Below are positions 34,828-41,949 of a stretch of DNA of 41,949 bases, one piece after another. The stretch covers positions 1 through 41,949 of the forward strand of contig JAJPIY010000027.1 in assembly GCA_021324515.1 (NCBI GenBank), written 5' to 3'. The notes under the pieces are model-generated. The model was not told the origin of the DNA, made no database searches, and worked only from the letters and a program-made list of their open reading frames with translations. The stretch is from Planctomycetota bacterium. Its GTDB lineage: Bacteria > Planctomycetota > Planctomycetia > Gemmatales > Gemmataceae. A program made the position numbers and the translations under genes. Every line of letters begins with the position of its first letter. The first letter of the stretch is position 1.

Positions 34828-35704
34828 GCTTTGGGCTGGTTGCGCTGTTGTCAGATACCAATCCGCGCAAGGTCGCCAGATTGACCATATCCATATCGCC
34901 CTCTTCTCCTTCCTCTTTCGGCGTCTCCAGGATCATCGGTCGATGGCGAAAACGTCGGTCGTTGACCAACAATCGGAACGGCCCCAGCCCCATCTCGCCT
35001 CGGCCGATGTGGGCGTGCCGATCGATGTGGCTGCCCTGCGGTTTGCGACTGTCGTTGACGTGGAAGACCCGCAAGCGGCGCAGGCCAATGGTGCGGTCAA
35101 AGGCTCGCATGGTGGCTTCGTACTCGGCGGCAGGCGCCAGTGCGTAGCCGGCTGCAAAGACATGACAGGTATCGAAGCACACTCCCAGCCGATCCGCTTG
35201 CGACACCAGCGACAGAATGCGTGCCAAATGCTCGAAGCGATACCCCAGCGTACTGCCTTGTCCGGCCGTCGTCTCCAGCAGCACGCGCACCTTACACGTG
35301 GGCAGGCGACCGTGGATTTCATTGAGGGCGGCAGCGACGCGCGCCAGTCCCGCCTCTTCGCCGCTCTCCAGGTGCGCTCCCGGATGCATGACCAGATAAC
35401 GCAATCCCAAGCGCTCTGCCCGCCGCAGCTCGACGAGAAACGTCTCCAGCGAACGGCGATAGAGCGCTTCATCCGGTGAAGCGAGATTGGTCAGGTAGCA
35501 ATCGTGCGCCATCGGCTGGCGCAGCCGCGTTTGCCGCAAGGTGCGGTGGAACAAACGCACTTCCTCATCGTTCAACTCTCGTCCGTTCCACTGATTGGGC
35601 GCGTGCGTGAATAGCTGTACGCAATCACAGCCGAGTGCCTGCGCCTGAAGCAGGGCGTTGTGATGACCGCCGACGATGGACATATGGGCGCCGAAAAGCG
35701 GCAT
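34802..35704 (-). CDS. nfo: Endonuclease IV (AP endonuclease family 2)
   Basis: The 300-residue protein has the metal-binding motifs of endonuclease IV: GAHMSIVGG at the start, VMHPGAHLESG (His107/111), LLETTAGQGSTLGY (Glu144), GVCFDTCHVFAAGY (Asp178, His181), FHVNDSRKPQGSHIDRHAHI (His215, Asp218, Asp228, His230) and MILETPKEE (Glu260). It cuts DNA at abasic sites. AAAGGAA lies before the ATG. The last seven residues (YTGRSRD, 34805-34825) and the stop are read from the terminal sequence of repeat R2, so the natural C-terminus has been replaced or extended. It follows the small secreted protein gene by 20 bases. Confidence 0.92.
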   Translation of the reverse strand: MPLFGAHMSIVGGHHNALLQAQALGCDCVQLFTHAPNQWNGRELNDEEVRLFHRTLRQTRLRQPMAHDCYLTNLASPDEALYRRSLETFLVELRRAERLGLRYLVMHPGAHLESGEEAGLARVAAALNEIHGRLPTCKVRVLLETTAGQGSTLGYRFEHLARILSLVSQADRLGVCFDTCHVFAAGYALAPAAEYEATMRAFDRTIGLRRLRVFHVNDSRKPQGSHIDRHAHIGRGEMGLGPFRLLVNDRRFRHRPMILETPKEEGEEGDMDMVNLATLRGLVSDNSATSPKRYTGRSRD

Positions 35705-35724
35705 GGAATTCCTTTCCTTACGGG

Positions 35725-36096
35725 CTACTTTTTTCGCTTAAACTCATCGACTTTGCCTTTTTCATCCTTGGTAATCAACACTTTGTCCGTCAGCTTGGTA
35801 ATGGTCACGATGTCGGTCAATTCTTTCTCAGATTCGGGCGGCTTGAGCGTGATCGTGAGTTTGTCGCCCTTTACCTTGTAGGTGCCTTCGAGGTTCAAAA
35901 CCTGATCGCCAGCCTTGGTCGTCACTTTGAGTTTGCCATCCTTGGCGAATTCGATGGTGGTTCCTACCGGCGTCCCATCGTCTGACTTCGTGACTTCCCA
36001 GACGCCGAGAATCCTCATCTGGTTGGATAATGAAGGCGCGGGTGCGGCCCAAATGACGCCGATGCAGAGCAAGCAGGAGATGGGGGAGCAAATCAT
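35725..36096 (-). CDS. Small secreted lipocalin-like protein, Gemmata-type paralogous family
   Basis: The 123-residue protein has a signal peptide (MICSPISCLLCIGVIWAAPA) and a beta-rich domain: ILGVWEVTKSDDGTPVGTTI, EFAKDGKLKVTTKAG, LEGTYKVKGDKLTITLKPPE, then a Lys-rich tail (KVDEFKRKK). I recognise this as the small secreted 'Gemmata paralogous' type, of unknown function. GGAGG is nine bases before the ATG. It begins 15 bases after the ilvD stop and runs on to nfo, so the three genes probably form an operon. Confidence 0.75.
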   Translation of the reverse strand: MICSPISCLLCIGVIWAAPAPSLSNQMRILGVWEVTKSDDGTPVGTTIEFAKDGKLKVTTKAGDQVLNLEGTYKVKGDKLTITLKPPESEKELTDIVTITKLTDKVLITKDEKGKVDEFKRKK

Positions 36097-36111
36097 CGTA
36101 TCCTCCTTTTC

Positions 36112-37794
36112 TTAACTGGTGATGGCACCTTCCGAGGCAGAGCGGACGCAGCGAGCGTATTTGGCGAGGACGCCGCGGGCCACGCGCGGCGGCGGTGCCG
36201 TCCAAGCCGCGCGGCGCCGGGCCAACTCGGCATCGTCCAGATGCACATCGAGCCGCTTGGCCTCGGCGTCAATGGTGATGCGGTCGCCGTCGCGCAACAA
36301 GGCGATAGGTCCGCCGACCCAGGCTTCCGGAGCGACATGACCGACGACCAGACCGTGGGTGCCGCCGGAGAATCGGCCATCGGTAATCAGGCCAATGCTC
36401 TCGCCGAGTCCCTGTCCGACCAGAGCCGCGGTGACAGCGAGCATTTCGCGCATCCCCGGACCGCCGACCGGTCCTTCGCCGCGGATGACGACGACATCGC
36501 CCGGCTTGATTTCACGCCGTCCGATAGCGGCGAAACAGGCTTCTTCGCCGTCGAAGATGCGTGCCGGTCCCGTGAGGCGTCGGGTTTTCAAGCCCGCCAC
36601 TTTGGCCACCGCCCCCTCCGGCGCCAGATTGCCCCGGAGGATGACGAGGTGTCCCGTCGCATACAGCGGTCGATCCAGGGGCCGCACCACGTCCTGACGG
36701 CGTTTATAGATACTTTCGACATCTTTTAAGTTCTCCGCGAGCGTTTTGCCGGTGACGGTGATGCAGTCGCCGTGCAAAAAACCGGCTTCGAGCAGCGCCT
36801 TGAGTACGGCGGGGGTGCCGCCGGCGCGGTGCAGGTCGTTCATGACGTAGCGGCCGCCCGGTTTCAAATCGGCCAGATGCGGCACCTTGGCGCCCAGGCG
36901 ATCGAAGTCGGCCAGTGTCCATTCCACCTCGGCCTCGCGGGCAATGGCCATCAGGTGCAGCACCGCGTTGGTTGAGCCGCCCAGCGCCAGCACCAAAGTG
37001 TAGGCGTTCTCCAGTGATTGCCGGGTGATGATGTCGCGTGGGCGGATGTTCTGGTCGATGCAGTGTACCAGCGCCTGGCCGGCCAAAAACGCCTCCCGCT
37101 CCTTGGCACTGGAGACGGCGGGATAGCTAGCGTCGTAGGGCAGCGCCAGGCCCATCGCCTCGATGGCGGAACTCATGGTGTTGGCCGTGTACATGCCGCC
37201 GCAAGCGCCGGCGCCCGGACAGGCTTCGCACTCAATGGCCCGGACCCCTTTGGCGTCGAGTTTGCCCGCTTGGTTTTGGCCGACCGCCTCGAAGATCGAC
37301 ACGATGTCGATGTCGCTGCCGTCGGGACCGATGCCAGGCAGAATGCTGCCGCCGTAGACAAAGATGCTGGGGATGTTAAGGCGCGCCATGGCCATGACGC
37401 AACCGGGCATGTTTTTATCGCAGCCGCCGAAGGCGAGCAAGCCATCGTGATTCATGCCCCCGGCCACGACTTCCAGACTGTCGGCAATGACTTCGCGCGA
37501 GACCAAACTGTAGCGCATGCCCTGATGGCCCATCATGATGCCGTCCGAAGCGGTGGGCGCGCCGAAGATCTGCGGCACGCCGCCGGCCGCGCGGATGCCT
37601 TCGCAACCGCGGCGAGCCAGGCGGTCCAGGTGAGCGTTGCAAGGCGTGATCTCGCTGAAGAGCGAGGCGACGCCGATCATGGGGCGCTCGAAATCGTCAT
37701 CATGAAAACCGACGGCCCGCAACATGGCGCGATTGGGCGCCCGACCCGGCCCTCGGGTGGTCAAACGACTGATACGATTGCGTTCGGACGGCAT
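36112..37794 (-). CDS. ilvD: Dihydroxy-acid dehydratase
   Basis: The 560-residue enzyme catalyses the dehydration of dihydroxy-isovalerate and dihydroxy-methylvalerate in branched-chain amino acid synthesis. The cluster cysteines are Cys52 (TPCNAHL), Cys125 ([11 protein letters not shown]) and one in [39 protein letters not shown] near residue 460 is the second conserved block. AAGGAG lies upstream of ATG 37794. A promoter-like sequence at 37890-37918, in the end of repeat R3, faces it. The enzyme needs an iron-sulfur cluster, so it depends on the suf operon. Confidence 0.96.
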   Translation of the reverse strand: MPSERNRISRLTTRGPGRAPNRAMLRAVGFHDDDFERPMIGVASLFSEITPCNAHLDRLARRGCEGIRAAGGVPQIFGAPTASDGIMMGHQGMRYSLVSREVIADSLEVVAGGMNHDGLLAFGGCDKNMPGCVMAMARLNIPSIFVYGGSILPGIGPDGSDIDIVSIFEAVGQNQAGKLDAKGVRAIECEACPGAGACGGMYTANTMSSAIEAMGLALPYDASYPAVSSAKEREAFLAGQALVHCIDQNIRPRDIITRQSLENAYTLVLALGGSTNAVLHLMAIAREAEVEWTLADFDRLGAKVPHLADLKPGGRYVMNDLHRAGGTPAVLKALLEAGFLHGDCITVTGKTLAENLKDVESIYKRRQDVVRPLDRPLYATGHLVILRGNLAPEGAVAKVAGLKTRRLTGPARIFDGEEACFAAIGRREIKPGDVVVIRGEGPVGGPGMREMLAVTAALVGQGLGESIGLITDGRFSGGTHGLVVGHVAPEAWVGGPIALLRDGDRITIDAEAKRLDVHLDDAELARRRAAWTAPPPRVARGVLAKYARCVRSASEGAITS

Positions 37795-37889
37795 GAATTG
37801 GCTCCTTGAGAGTCATCCTTGGGGAAAGTCTCCCATTCAGCCGTCTGCCGAAGGCGAACACTCGCTTTCAGCGCACGGCTAAGCGAGAT

Positions 37890-37918
37890 ATTATACTGGA
37901 CACAGTAGAGATTGACAC
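37890..37918 (-). promoter_or_regulatory. Candidate ilvD promoter inside a repeat end
   Basis: On the minus strand GTGTCA (37913-37918) and TATAAT (37890-37895, perfect) are separated by 17 bases. The expected start of transcription is about 90 bases upstream of the ilvD ATG. The motif lies in the terminal sequence of R3 (37892-37920), apart from the last two bases of the -10 box. Confidence 0.55.
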
Positions 37919-38038
37919 AAACCGGGCGAGCGGGGGGTGTGAACCCCCCGGTTGTGCTACCGGGGGGTTCACACCCCCCGCTCGCCTGTTAACGCCACTC
38001 CGCTCGCCAAGATATCGGATCGCCCCGCGCCCAGTAAG
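37892..38038. repeat. Palindromic repeat element R3
   Basis: The 147-bp element lies in reverse orientation relative to R1. One end (37892-37920) reads TATACTGGACACAGTAGAGA then TTGACACAA; the other (38010-38038), in reverse complement, reads TACTGGGCGCGGGGCGATCC then GATATCT and matches the left end of R1 base for base in length. The interior is a single hairpin (GGCGAGCGGGGGGTGTGAAC from 37922 with its partner ending near 37987). It sits in the divergent region between ilvD and the lipoprotein gene. Confidence 0.75.
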
Positions 38039-38041
38039 TAT

Positions 38042-38057
38042 ATTCTATATGTAGAAT
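38042..38057. promoter_or_regulatory. Perfect 6-bp inverted repeat before the lipoprotein gene
   Basis: ATTCTATATGTAGAAT has 6-bp arms and a 4-base spacer. It lies 22 bases upstream of the lipoprotein ATG and four bases beyond the end of R3. It could be an operator, or part of a promoter; chance is possible given its short length and AT content. Confidence 0.3.
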
Positions 38058-38079
38058 AATGAGGCAAGGAGTCATTCTC

Positions 38080-38445
38080 ATGTTCAACCGTCGCACGTTC
38101 TTCTTCGTCCTTCTGGGTATCTTGCCGTTCTTCCTGGCGGGCTGCGCTTCGAATTATCCTCCGCAGGCCATCATTGGCACTTGGCAAACAGGCATCCGCA
38201 ACAAGAAACGGACCATGACTTTTTGGCAGAACGGCGCCTGGAGCTTCGAGAATGGGGCCCAACAACAAACCGGCACCTTCACATTCGTCTCCGACAATGA
38301 AATCGAGATCAAAGTGGATGGTCCTACAGACGAGAAACCGACTATCTACAAGCGGATCGTTTCCTTCGCCCATCACGATCAGATGCATTTGACCGACGTG
38401 GACACGGCGATGCGGACAACCTGGAAACGAATTGAGCAACCGTAA
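38080..38445 (+). CDS. Small lipoprotein of unknown function
   Basis: The 121-residue protein has a lipoprotein signal (RRTFFFVLLGILPFFLAGC; lipidation at Cys20) and a beta-rich domain: AIIGTWQTGIRNKKRTMTFW, QNGAWSFENGAQQQTGTFTF, VSDNEIEIKVDGPTDEKPTI, ending in an Arg/Lys-rich segment. The layout (GTWQ at the start, repeated strands) is like the small lipocalin-like proteins at 35725-36096, but I do not recognise a family. ATG 38080 is preceded by AAGGAG at eight bases; ATG 38059 would add seven residues. It converges with the permease gene five bases away. Confidence 0.75.
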   Translation: MFNRRTFFFVLLGILPFFLAGCASNYPPQAIIGTWQTGIRNKKRTMTFWQNGAWSFENGAQQQTGTFTFVSDNEIEIKVDGPTDEKPTIYKRIVSFAHHDQMHLTDVDTAMRTTWKRIEQP

Positions 38446-38450
38446 GGAAT

Positions 38451-39206
38451 TCAAGCAATCGTTTGGATCAGTTTGACCAGCACCACATCGGCGATCAAGA
38501 CAAGAAAAAGGGAGACGACGACACCGCGTGTAGCGGCTCGGCCGACGCCTTCGGTGCCGCCCTGGGCGGTCATACCAAACCAACAGCCACTAATGCCGAT
38601 CAGATAGCCGAATACTACGGTTTTCAAGACTGCCGGCACAGCGTCGTGGAGCGTCAGGACGCGCAGGCAGGCACTGCGATATTGCGTCCAGGAGAGGCTG
38701 CCTCCCAACCCTTCGGCCAAGTAGCCTGCGGCGATGGCCAGGTAAGCGATGAACAAGGTCAAGAGCGGCAAAGTCAACATACAGGCCAGCACGCGCGGCG
38801 CCACCAGGGTGCGCAGAGGGGACAAACCGAGCACTTCCAGGGCGTCGAGTTGCTCGGTCAACCGCATCGATCCCAACTCGGCGCCAAGGCTTGCTCCGGA
38901 GCGTCCGGCCACGATCAAGCCAGCGGCCAGCGGAGCGAATTCGAGGACGACGGCCAACGCCAGTGCTTGCGGCAGGTATTGCACGGCCGCCGGACCGCCA
39001 ACGCTTTGCAGAGCGCCGCGCAAGTGCAGCCACACTACTACGCCAATGGCTGTTCCTGCCACCACACCTAAAGGTAAAGCGCCCAGCAAGATCTCGTACA
39101 ACTGTACGGACAGGTCAGGCAAGCGACGGCACGCGAAAGGCAGCGCCCCTAACACGCGCCAGGCGAAGTGCGTGACGCGGCCCAGGTTTTCCAGGAAGAC
39201 GAGCAA
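38451..39206 (-). CDS. MlaE-family ABC permease
   Basis: The 251-residue protein has five or six hydrophobic segments and the MlaE (DUF140) motifs: LPQALALAVVLEFAPLAAGL, IVAGRSGASLGAELGSMRLT, EQLDALEVLGLSPLRTLVAP, RVLACMLTLPLLTLFIAYLA, and VVFGYLIGISGCWFGMTAQG. The family carries lipids or sterol-like compounds across the envelope with a cytosolic ATPase and an MCE protein. Neither partner is in the window. It starts six bases after the upstream gene ends, so they are co-transcribed. Confidence 0.88.
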   Translation of the reverse strand: MLVFLENLGRVTHFAWRVLGALPFACRRLPDLSVQLYEILLGALPLGVVAGTAIGVVVWLHLRGALQSVGGPAAVQYLPQALALAVVLEFAPLAAGLIVAGRSGASLGAELGSMRLTEQLDALEVLGLSPLRTLVAPRVLACMLTLPLLTLFIAYLAIAAGYLAEGLGGSLSWTQYRSACLRVLTLHDAVPAVLKTVVFGYLIGISGCWFGMTAQGGTEGVGRAATRGVVVSLFLVLIADVVLVKLIQTIA

Positions 39207-39212
39207 AGCACC

Positions 39213-39629
39213 CTAACCCACTTCAGCAGGCTCGACAGCCGGGACAGCGGCGACATGCCCGCTAGCCGCCTTGCAGGCATGACGCAGGCGCTGTTCGCTG
39301 CGCAAGACGGCCAGCAAATCGGCCCGCAGCTGCCAATCGTGAACGCCGCGTCGGTCCCATTCGCGCAAGACATAGGAGGTGGCCGGGTTGAGGCCGGCAA
39401 CGTGGTGCAGCCAGGTGATGCCGGCATCCAGGGTCAAATGGCGTGTACGCGGATGGTGCCAGGCGATATGCGTGGCCAAACATCCCATCGGCACAGCGCG
39501 CGTGAAACAGCCGTGAATAAGCAGAGGACTATTCTTTTCCAGCAAATCCACAAGCCGATCCAACCCCGCATCGCTGATATGAGGCAGCCACGCCAACCGC
39601 AATTCCTCCAAGCATTCGGGAGACAACAT
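39213..39629 (-). CDS. Unknown protein upstream of the MlaE-type permease
   Basis: The 138-residue protein (MLSPECLEELRLAWLPHISD, LVDLLEKNSPLLIHGCFTRA, GCLATHIAWHHPRTRHLTLD, YVLREWDRRGVHDWQLRADL) has no membrane segment and ends in an Ala-rich tail. The His/Asp/Glu content (WHHPRTRH) could bind metal, but I recognise no family. AAAGGAG precedes the ATG by seven bases. It ends six bases before the permease start, suggesting a linked role. Confidence 0.7.
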   Translation of the reverse strand: MLSPECLEELRLAWLPHISDAGLDRLVDLLEKNSPLLIHGCFTRAVPMGCLATHIAWHHPRTRHLTLDAGITWLHHVAGLNPATSYVLREWDRRGVHDWQLRADLLAVLRSEQRLRHACKAASGHVAAVPAVEPAEVG

Positions 39630-39926
39630 GGCAAGACTCCTTTGCGAATCAGAACGACAATCGACCTCCGCATCCAGGATGCTCCCGACGCGGCAGCACA
39701 GTATTATACGCTTTGCTTCAACCCCAGGTGTCCCTGGAAGGCCCTTTCCCTGGCGGCCTCTTGCCGGTCATGAGAATTTGGTGAAAAAACCCCGCCGTTC
39801 GCTTTGGACACGAAGCGGCGGGGCCGGAACAGAGAAGAGGCCATTAGAGATTATGGGTAGAGCGTATCCCGTCCTTCTCGATCTGTCAACTATTTTTCCC
39901 AAAAAGTTTTCTTTGCGATCTGAACA
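39630..39926. other. Intergenic region with a terminator
   Basis: Apart from the terminator at 39784-39823 I see no gene here. A perfect TATAAT on the minus strand (39703-39708) could be a -10 box for the unknown gene at 39213-39629, but I found no good -35 partner. Confidence 0.4.
39784..39823 (-). terminator. Rho-independent terminator
   Basis: On the minus strand a stem CCCCGCCGCTTCG pairs with CGAACGGCGGGG with one bulged base, and the loop is about 13 bases. TTTTTT follows the stem directly. It lies about 100 bases past the stop of the NodB-fold gene and would end its transcript. Confidence 0.8.
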
Positions 39927-41468
39927 TTATTTCACTCCTCTCAAAATGGCCGGTTTGAGGGTCCACGCTTGGTTCTTGGCCAATGCCATCAAGGCCGGAG
40001 CACGAAAACCGGGTGGGAAAATCACCCACCCCCATAGTTTCTTGGGATCGTCGTCCGAGACATACCGCGCCGCTGCTAATTTCGCCGGCTTGATCTCGAT
40101 GTTCTCGGGCATCGCCTCGCCGTTTAGACGCAACAGAGCGGTGCGGGCCAGCGCCGCCAGGTAGGCTTCGGGCGGCACCGGCCGGCTGCCTAACCAAACG
40201 GCGCTGGGGATGCGTCCGTGTTTGTCGAGATAATCAGCGACGTCGCGGCAAGTCCGCTGAAATTGGCTGGCGTCCGTCGTCACAGGCTCGCTCAGCAGGG
40301 GAATACGGCCGGTTGGTCCCAGGGGCGTTTTCTTCACGGTTAACTGGTCGGCCAGTGGGGTTGCGTCAGCGCCTCCCATGCAATCCAGGTAGGTATTCAA
40401 CAGCGCGAACACCTCGCTTGCTGACAAAGAGTAATCTGCATGCGTCTGAAAGTTGACTTCCTCGCCGACTGCCTTGGCGATCCTCCTCAGCTCGGCTGCT
40501 GTGAAGCGATGCTCGTATACCTGATCGCGGTATAGGTTGGCTGCTTCCGATGCCGTGATGAAGCGCACTTCTGGGAAACGCTTCATGAAGCGCACGTATT
40601 CCTCAAAGACTCGATAGGAGCTGCGCGTCTCTTCTGCTGACTTGGCCGGAGGTTCTTTCCACTTTTCGCGCGGCGGATTGGCCCCGCGTGCAAAATTAAC
40701 ACCATCCCAGAACTGCTTGTGGACGAACTCGCAGGGATGATAGAAGATGCTGACCATGCCGCCGCCTTCGGCCAACAGCTCCTTGCGAGCCTGAGCGAAG
40801 CGCTCCTGCGCCTGGGGTAGCTCCTGAGGACGATTCAAATCGGCGCGAAGAACATGAGCCAGTTTGTAAAGGTTCAATATGCCGCAATAATAACAAGGCC
40901 GTTCGTTAAGATTGACGTGATTGCCGGCATCAAGATAGACCTTCATGCCCCATCGGCTCATGGCGCCGTAGCTCTGGGGGCCCCACGAACTGCCGGGCTG
41001 CCCGTAGCAGGTCGGCGCCTGGCCGAAGATACGCTCGACATCGGCCCGCCCGGGGCCTTCCCGGCGATCAAACTCCTGCACGCCCTCGTCCCAACCCAAC
41101 TGCGACAAATACATCGCCGGACTCGGCTGAGTGCTGTGAAAATTCGAGTGGAAACCGATCTCGTGCCTTTGCAGCGCCGCAATGACATCGGTGCGATGAC
41201 GTCTCTGCAAGGTTCGCGCTTTTTCGCCGACCACCTTGAACGTGGCGCGTATTCCTTCGCCGCTGAGGAACCTGGCTAAATGCAACGCCGCGTCATCGCT
41301 GGCCGGCAAAAGATAATCTTCTGTGTCGAACCAGAGGAGGACGTACACTTTCGCCGCTGACTCTGCGGCATGCGCAGACGACGAGAGCACCCAACCGGAC
41401 AAGAGAAGCAGCCAGAAAACCCCACGACGGATACGCTGCAGGTCCACGATGTTGGCTCCCAAAATCAT
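39927..41468 (-). CDS. Secreted NodB-fold (polysaccharide deacetylase-like) protein
   Basis: The 513-residue protein has a signal peptide (GVFWLLLLSGWVLSSSAHAA). The following domain resembles a NodB-fold deacetylase: VYVLLWFDTEDYLLP (Asp48), GIRATFKVVGEKARTL, RHEIGFHSNFHSTQPS (His107, His111) and a GSSWGPQS segment. The C-terminal part (residues about 390-445, GRIPSAVWLGSRPVPPEAYL) looks like a short repeat seen in pseudomurein-binding proteins, a weak resemblance. A role in trimming cell-surface polysaccharide is possible, but the family has many diverged members. There is no clear ribosome site before ATG 41468; the downstream terminator is at 39784-39823. Confidence 0.75.
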   Translation of the reverse strand: MILGANIVDLQRIRRGVFWLLLLSGWVLSSSAHAAESAAKVYVLLWFDTEDYLLPASDDAALHLARFLSGEGIRATFKVVGEKARTLQRRHRTDVIAALQRHEIGFHSNFHSTQPSPAMYLSQLGWDEGVQEFDRREGPGRADVERIFGQAPTCYGQPGSSWGPQSYGAMSRWGMKVYLDAGNHVNLNERPCYYCGILNLYKLAHVLRADLNRPQELPQAQERFAQARKELLAEGGGMVSIFYHPCEFVHKQFWDGVNFARGANPPREKWKEPPAKSAEETRSSYRVFEEYVRFMKRFPEVRFITASEAANLYRDQVYEHRFTAAELRRIAKAVGEEVNFQTHADYSLSASEVFALLNTYLDCMGGADATPLADQLTVKKTPLGPTGRIPLLSEPVTTDASQFQRTCRDVADYLDKHGRIPSAVWLGSRPVPPEAYLAALARTALLRLNGEAMPENIEIKPAKLAAARYVSDDDPKKLWGWVIFPPGFRAPALMALAKNQAWTLKPAILRGVK

Positions 41469-41569
41469 GGCATCGCATCGCGATTGGACGACTGAGACCG
41501 TCGCTCAGCATCATGCGGTTTCGGAGAAGGACTGTCGATCGGCTCGGTGGATCGCGGTTTTTCGACTCG

Positions 41570-41586
41570 GTGCGGTGACACCGCAC
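41570..41586. promoter_or_regulatory. Perfect 17-base palindrome upstream of the NodB-fold gene
   Basis: GTGCGGTGACACCGCAC has 8-bp arms around one central base. It lies about 100 bases upstream of the NodB-fold ATG and 14 bases past the stop of the tiny membrane peptide gene. The form suits an operator for a dimeric regulator. Confidence 0.35.
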
Positions 41587-41599
41587 AAGGACCGGACCC

Positions 41600-41689
41600 T
41601 CAGGTTGGAACACCTAGGCGTGGCAGCAGCCAGCGAGTGAGGAACAACCACAGGACAAGCAAACCGACGAAAAGCAGTATTTCTTTCAT
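41600..41689 (-). CDS. Tiny single-pass membrane peptide
   Basis: The 29-residue peptide has one hydrophobic stretch (ILLFVGLLVLWLFLTRWLL) flanked by charged residues and ends RLGVPT. AAAGGA precedes ATG 41689 by nine bases. Two 18-base copies of the start region (41683-41700, 41701-41718) give a second in-frame ATG upstream. A promoter-like sequence at 41760-41788 faces it. Short length makes it uncertain; coding support is the ribosome site and clean hydrophobic profile. Confidence 0.4.
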   Translation of the reverse strand: MKEILLFVGLLVLWLFLTRWLLPRLGVPT

Positions 41690-41718
41690 GGTCTTTATTC
41701 CTTTCATGGTCTTTATTC
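41683..41718 (-). repeat. Exact 18-base tandem duplication over a start codon
   Basis: CTTTCATGGTCTTTATTC occurs twice in a row (41683-41700 and 41701-41718). In the minus direction each copy contains AAAGGA-like sequence and ATGAAA, so the start region of the tiny membrane peptide has been duplicated in frame. Confidence 0.85.
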
Positions 41719-41759
41719 TATTCATCTGGGCTTGGGCAAGAAAAGGGCGAACATGCTCA

Positions 41760-41788
41760 ACTATACTGGGCACAAGGCGATTGGACAT
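41760..41788 (-). promoter_or_regulatory. Candidate promoter in the end of array T2
   Basis: On the minus strand ATGTCC (41783-41788) and TATAGT (41760-41765) are separated by 17 bases. It would transcribe the tiny membrane peptide and the NodB-fold gene. It lies in the left terminal sequence of array T2. Confidence 0.4.
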
Positions 41789-41949
41789 TTTTCCCTTTCC
41801 CCCCACCCCAACCCTCCCCCACAAGGGGGGAGGGAGAACCAAGGCTCCCTCCCCCCTTGTGGGGGAGGGAGAACCAAGGCTCCCTCCCCCCTTGTGGGGG
41901 AGGGAGAACCAAGGCTCTCTCCCCCCTTGTGGGGGAGGGAGAACCAAGG
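41762..41949. repeat. C-rich hairpin array T2, continuing past the window
   Basis: The element begins with TATACTGGGCACAAGGCGAT then TGGACATTT (41762-41790), the same terminal family as T1, and continues with TTCCCTTTCCCCCCACCCC. At least four hairpin units follow, the first with core CCCCCACAAGGGGG and the next ones with the inverted core CCCCCCTTGTGGGGG. The left end matches the right end of T1 in reverse complement, so T1 and T2 are the same element type in opposite orientations. The other end lies outside the window. Confidence 0.8.

Noticed and set aside
37018-37809. A 263-codon frame antisense to ilvD
   Set aside because: Shadow of the ilvD reading frame.

Overview
The window looks like chromosome from a planctomycete, most likely a Gemmata-type bacterium (inference). 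It is GC-rich, has mostly short intergenic gaps, and carries families I associate with that group: a TadE-like pseudopilin, a small secreted protein of the 'Gemmata paralogous' lipocalin-like type, an IS5-type element, a MlaE-type permease, and a CphA-like ligase beside an ABC exporter and a DUF1854 protein. I saw no rRNA, tRNA or CRISPR array.

Layout. 1-620 is the right part of a decayed IS5-family element that cut off the end of a tadE-like gene. 1226-3580 is a penicillin acylase-type Ntn hydrolase. 3646-4404 holds two abutting palindromic repeat elements. 4455-6347 is a short mutS2, divergent from a three-gene ABC-2 exporter operon (6499-10032). 10068-18431 is a tripartite efflux locus: RND pump and adaptor on the minus strand, two paralogous TolC-type genes on the plus strand. 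18489-19661 is a CobW-type metallochaperone GTPase. 19916-28104 is a minus-strand iron-sulfur operon read as rrf2, sufB, [inserted toxin-type genes], sufC, sufD, sufS-sufE fusion, IscA-like/SufT fusion. 28319-33468 holds a CphA-like Mur ligase without ATP-grasp domain, divergent from a zinc-ribbon ABC exporter and its DUF1854 partner. 33603-34621 is an ECF sigma factor with a probable membrane anti-sigma protein. 34802-37794 is ilvD, a small secreted protein and endonuclease IV on the minus strand. 38080-41689 carries a lipoprotein, a MlaE-type permease with an upstream unknown gene, a NodB-fold secreted protein and a tiny membrane peptide.

Three things stand out. (1) Five intergenic elements (3648-3824, 3823-4404, 34637-34825, 37892-38038, 41762 to the window end) are bounded by related terminal sequences of about 29 bp beginning TATACTGGGCAC. 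Their interiors are either GC-rich hairpins or long C-rich hairpin arrays. Most of the ends read outward as a promoter with exact 17-bp spacing, so these repeats may act as mobile promoters for the acylase, ilvD and the gene pair at the window end; one end also supplies the last seven codons and stop of the endonuclease IV gene. (2) The suf operon has been invaded between sufB and sufC by a predicted ADP-ribosyltransferase (DUF3990-like) with a small partner, bracketed by a 93/94-bp direct repeat of the sufB 3' end, plus a ParE/RelE-type pair. The terminal IscA-like domain has lost all three cluster cysteines. (3) The CphA-like ligase keeps the N-terminal and Mur-ligase domains but not the ATP-grasp domain, and sits head-to-head with an ABC exporter and DUF1854 protein, suggesting a peptide-modifying and export system distinct from cyanophycin synthesis.
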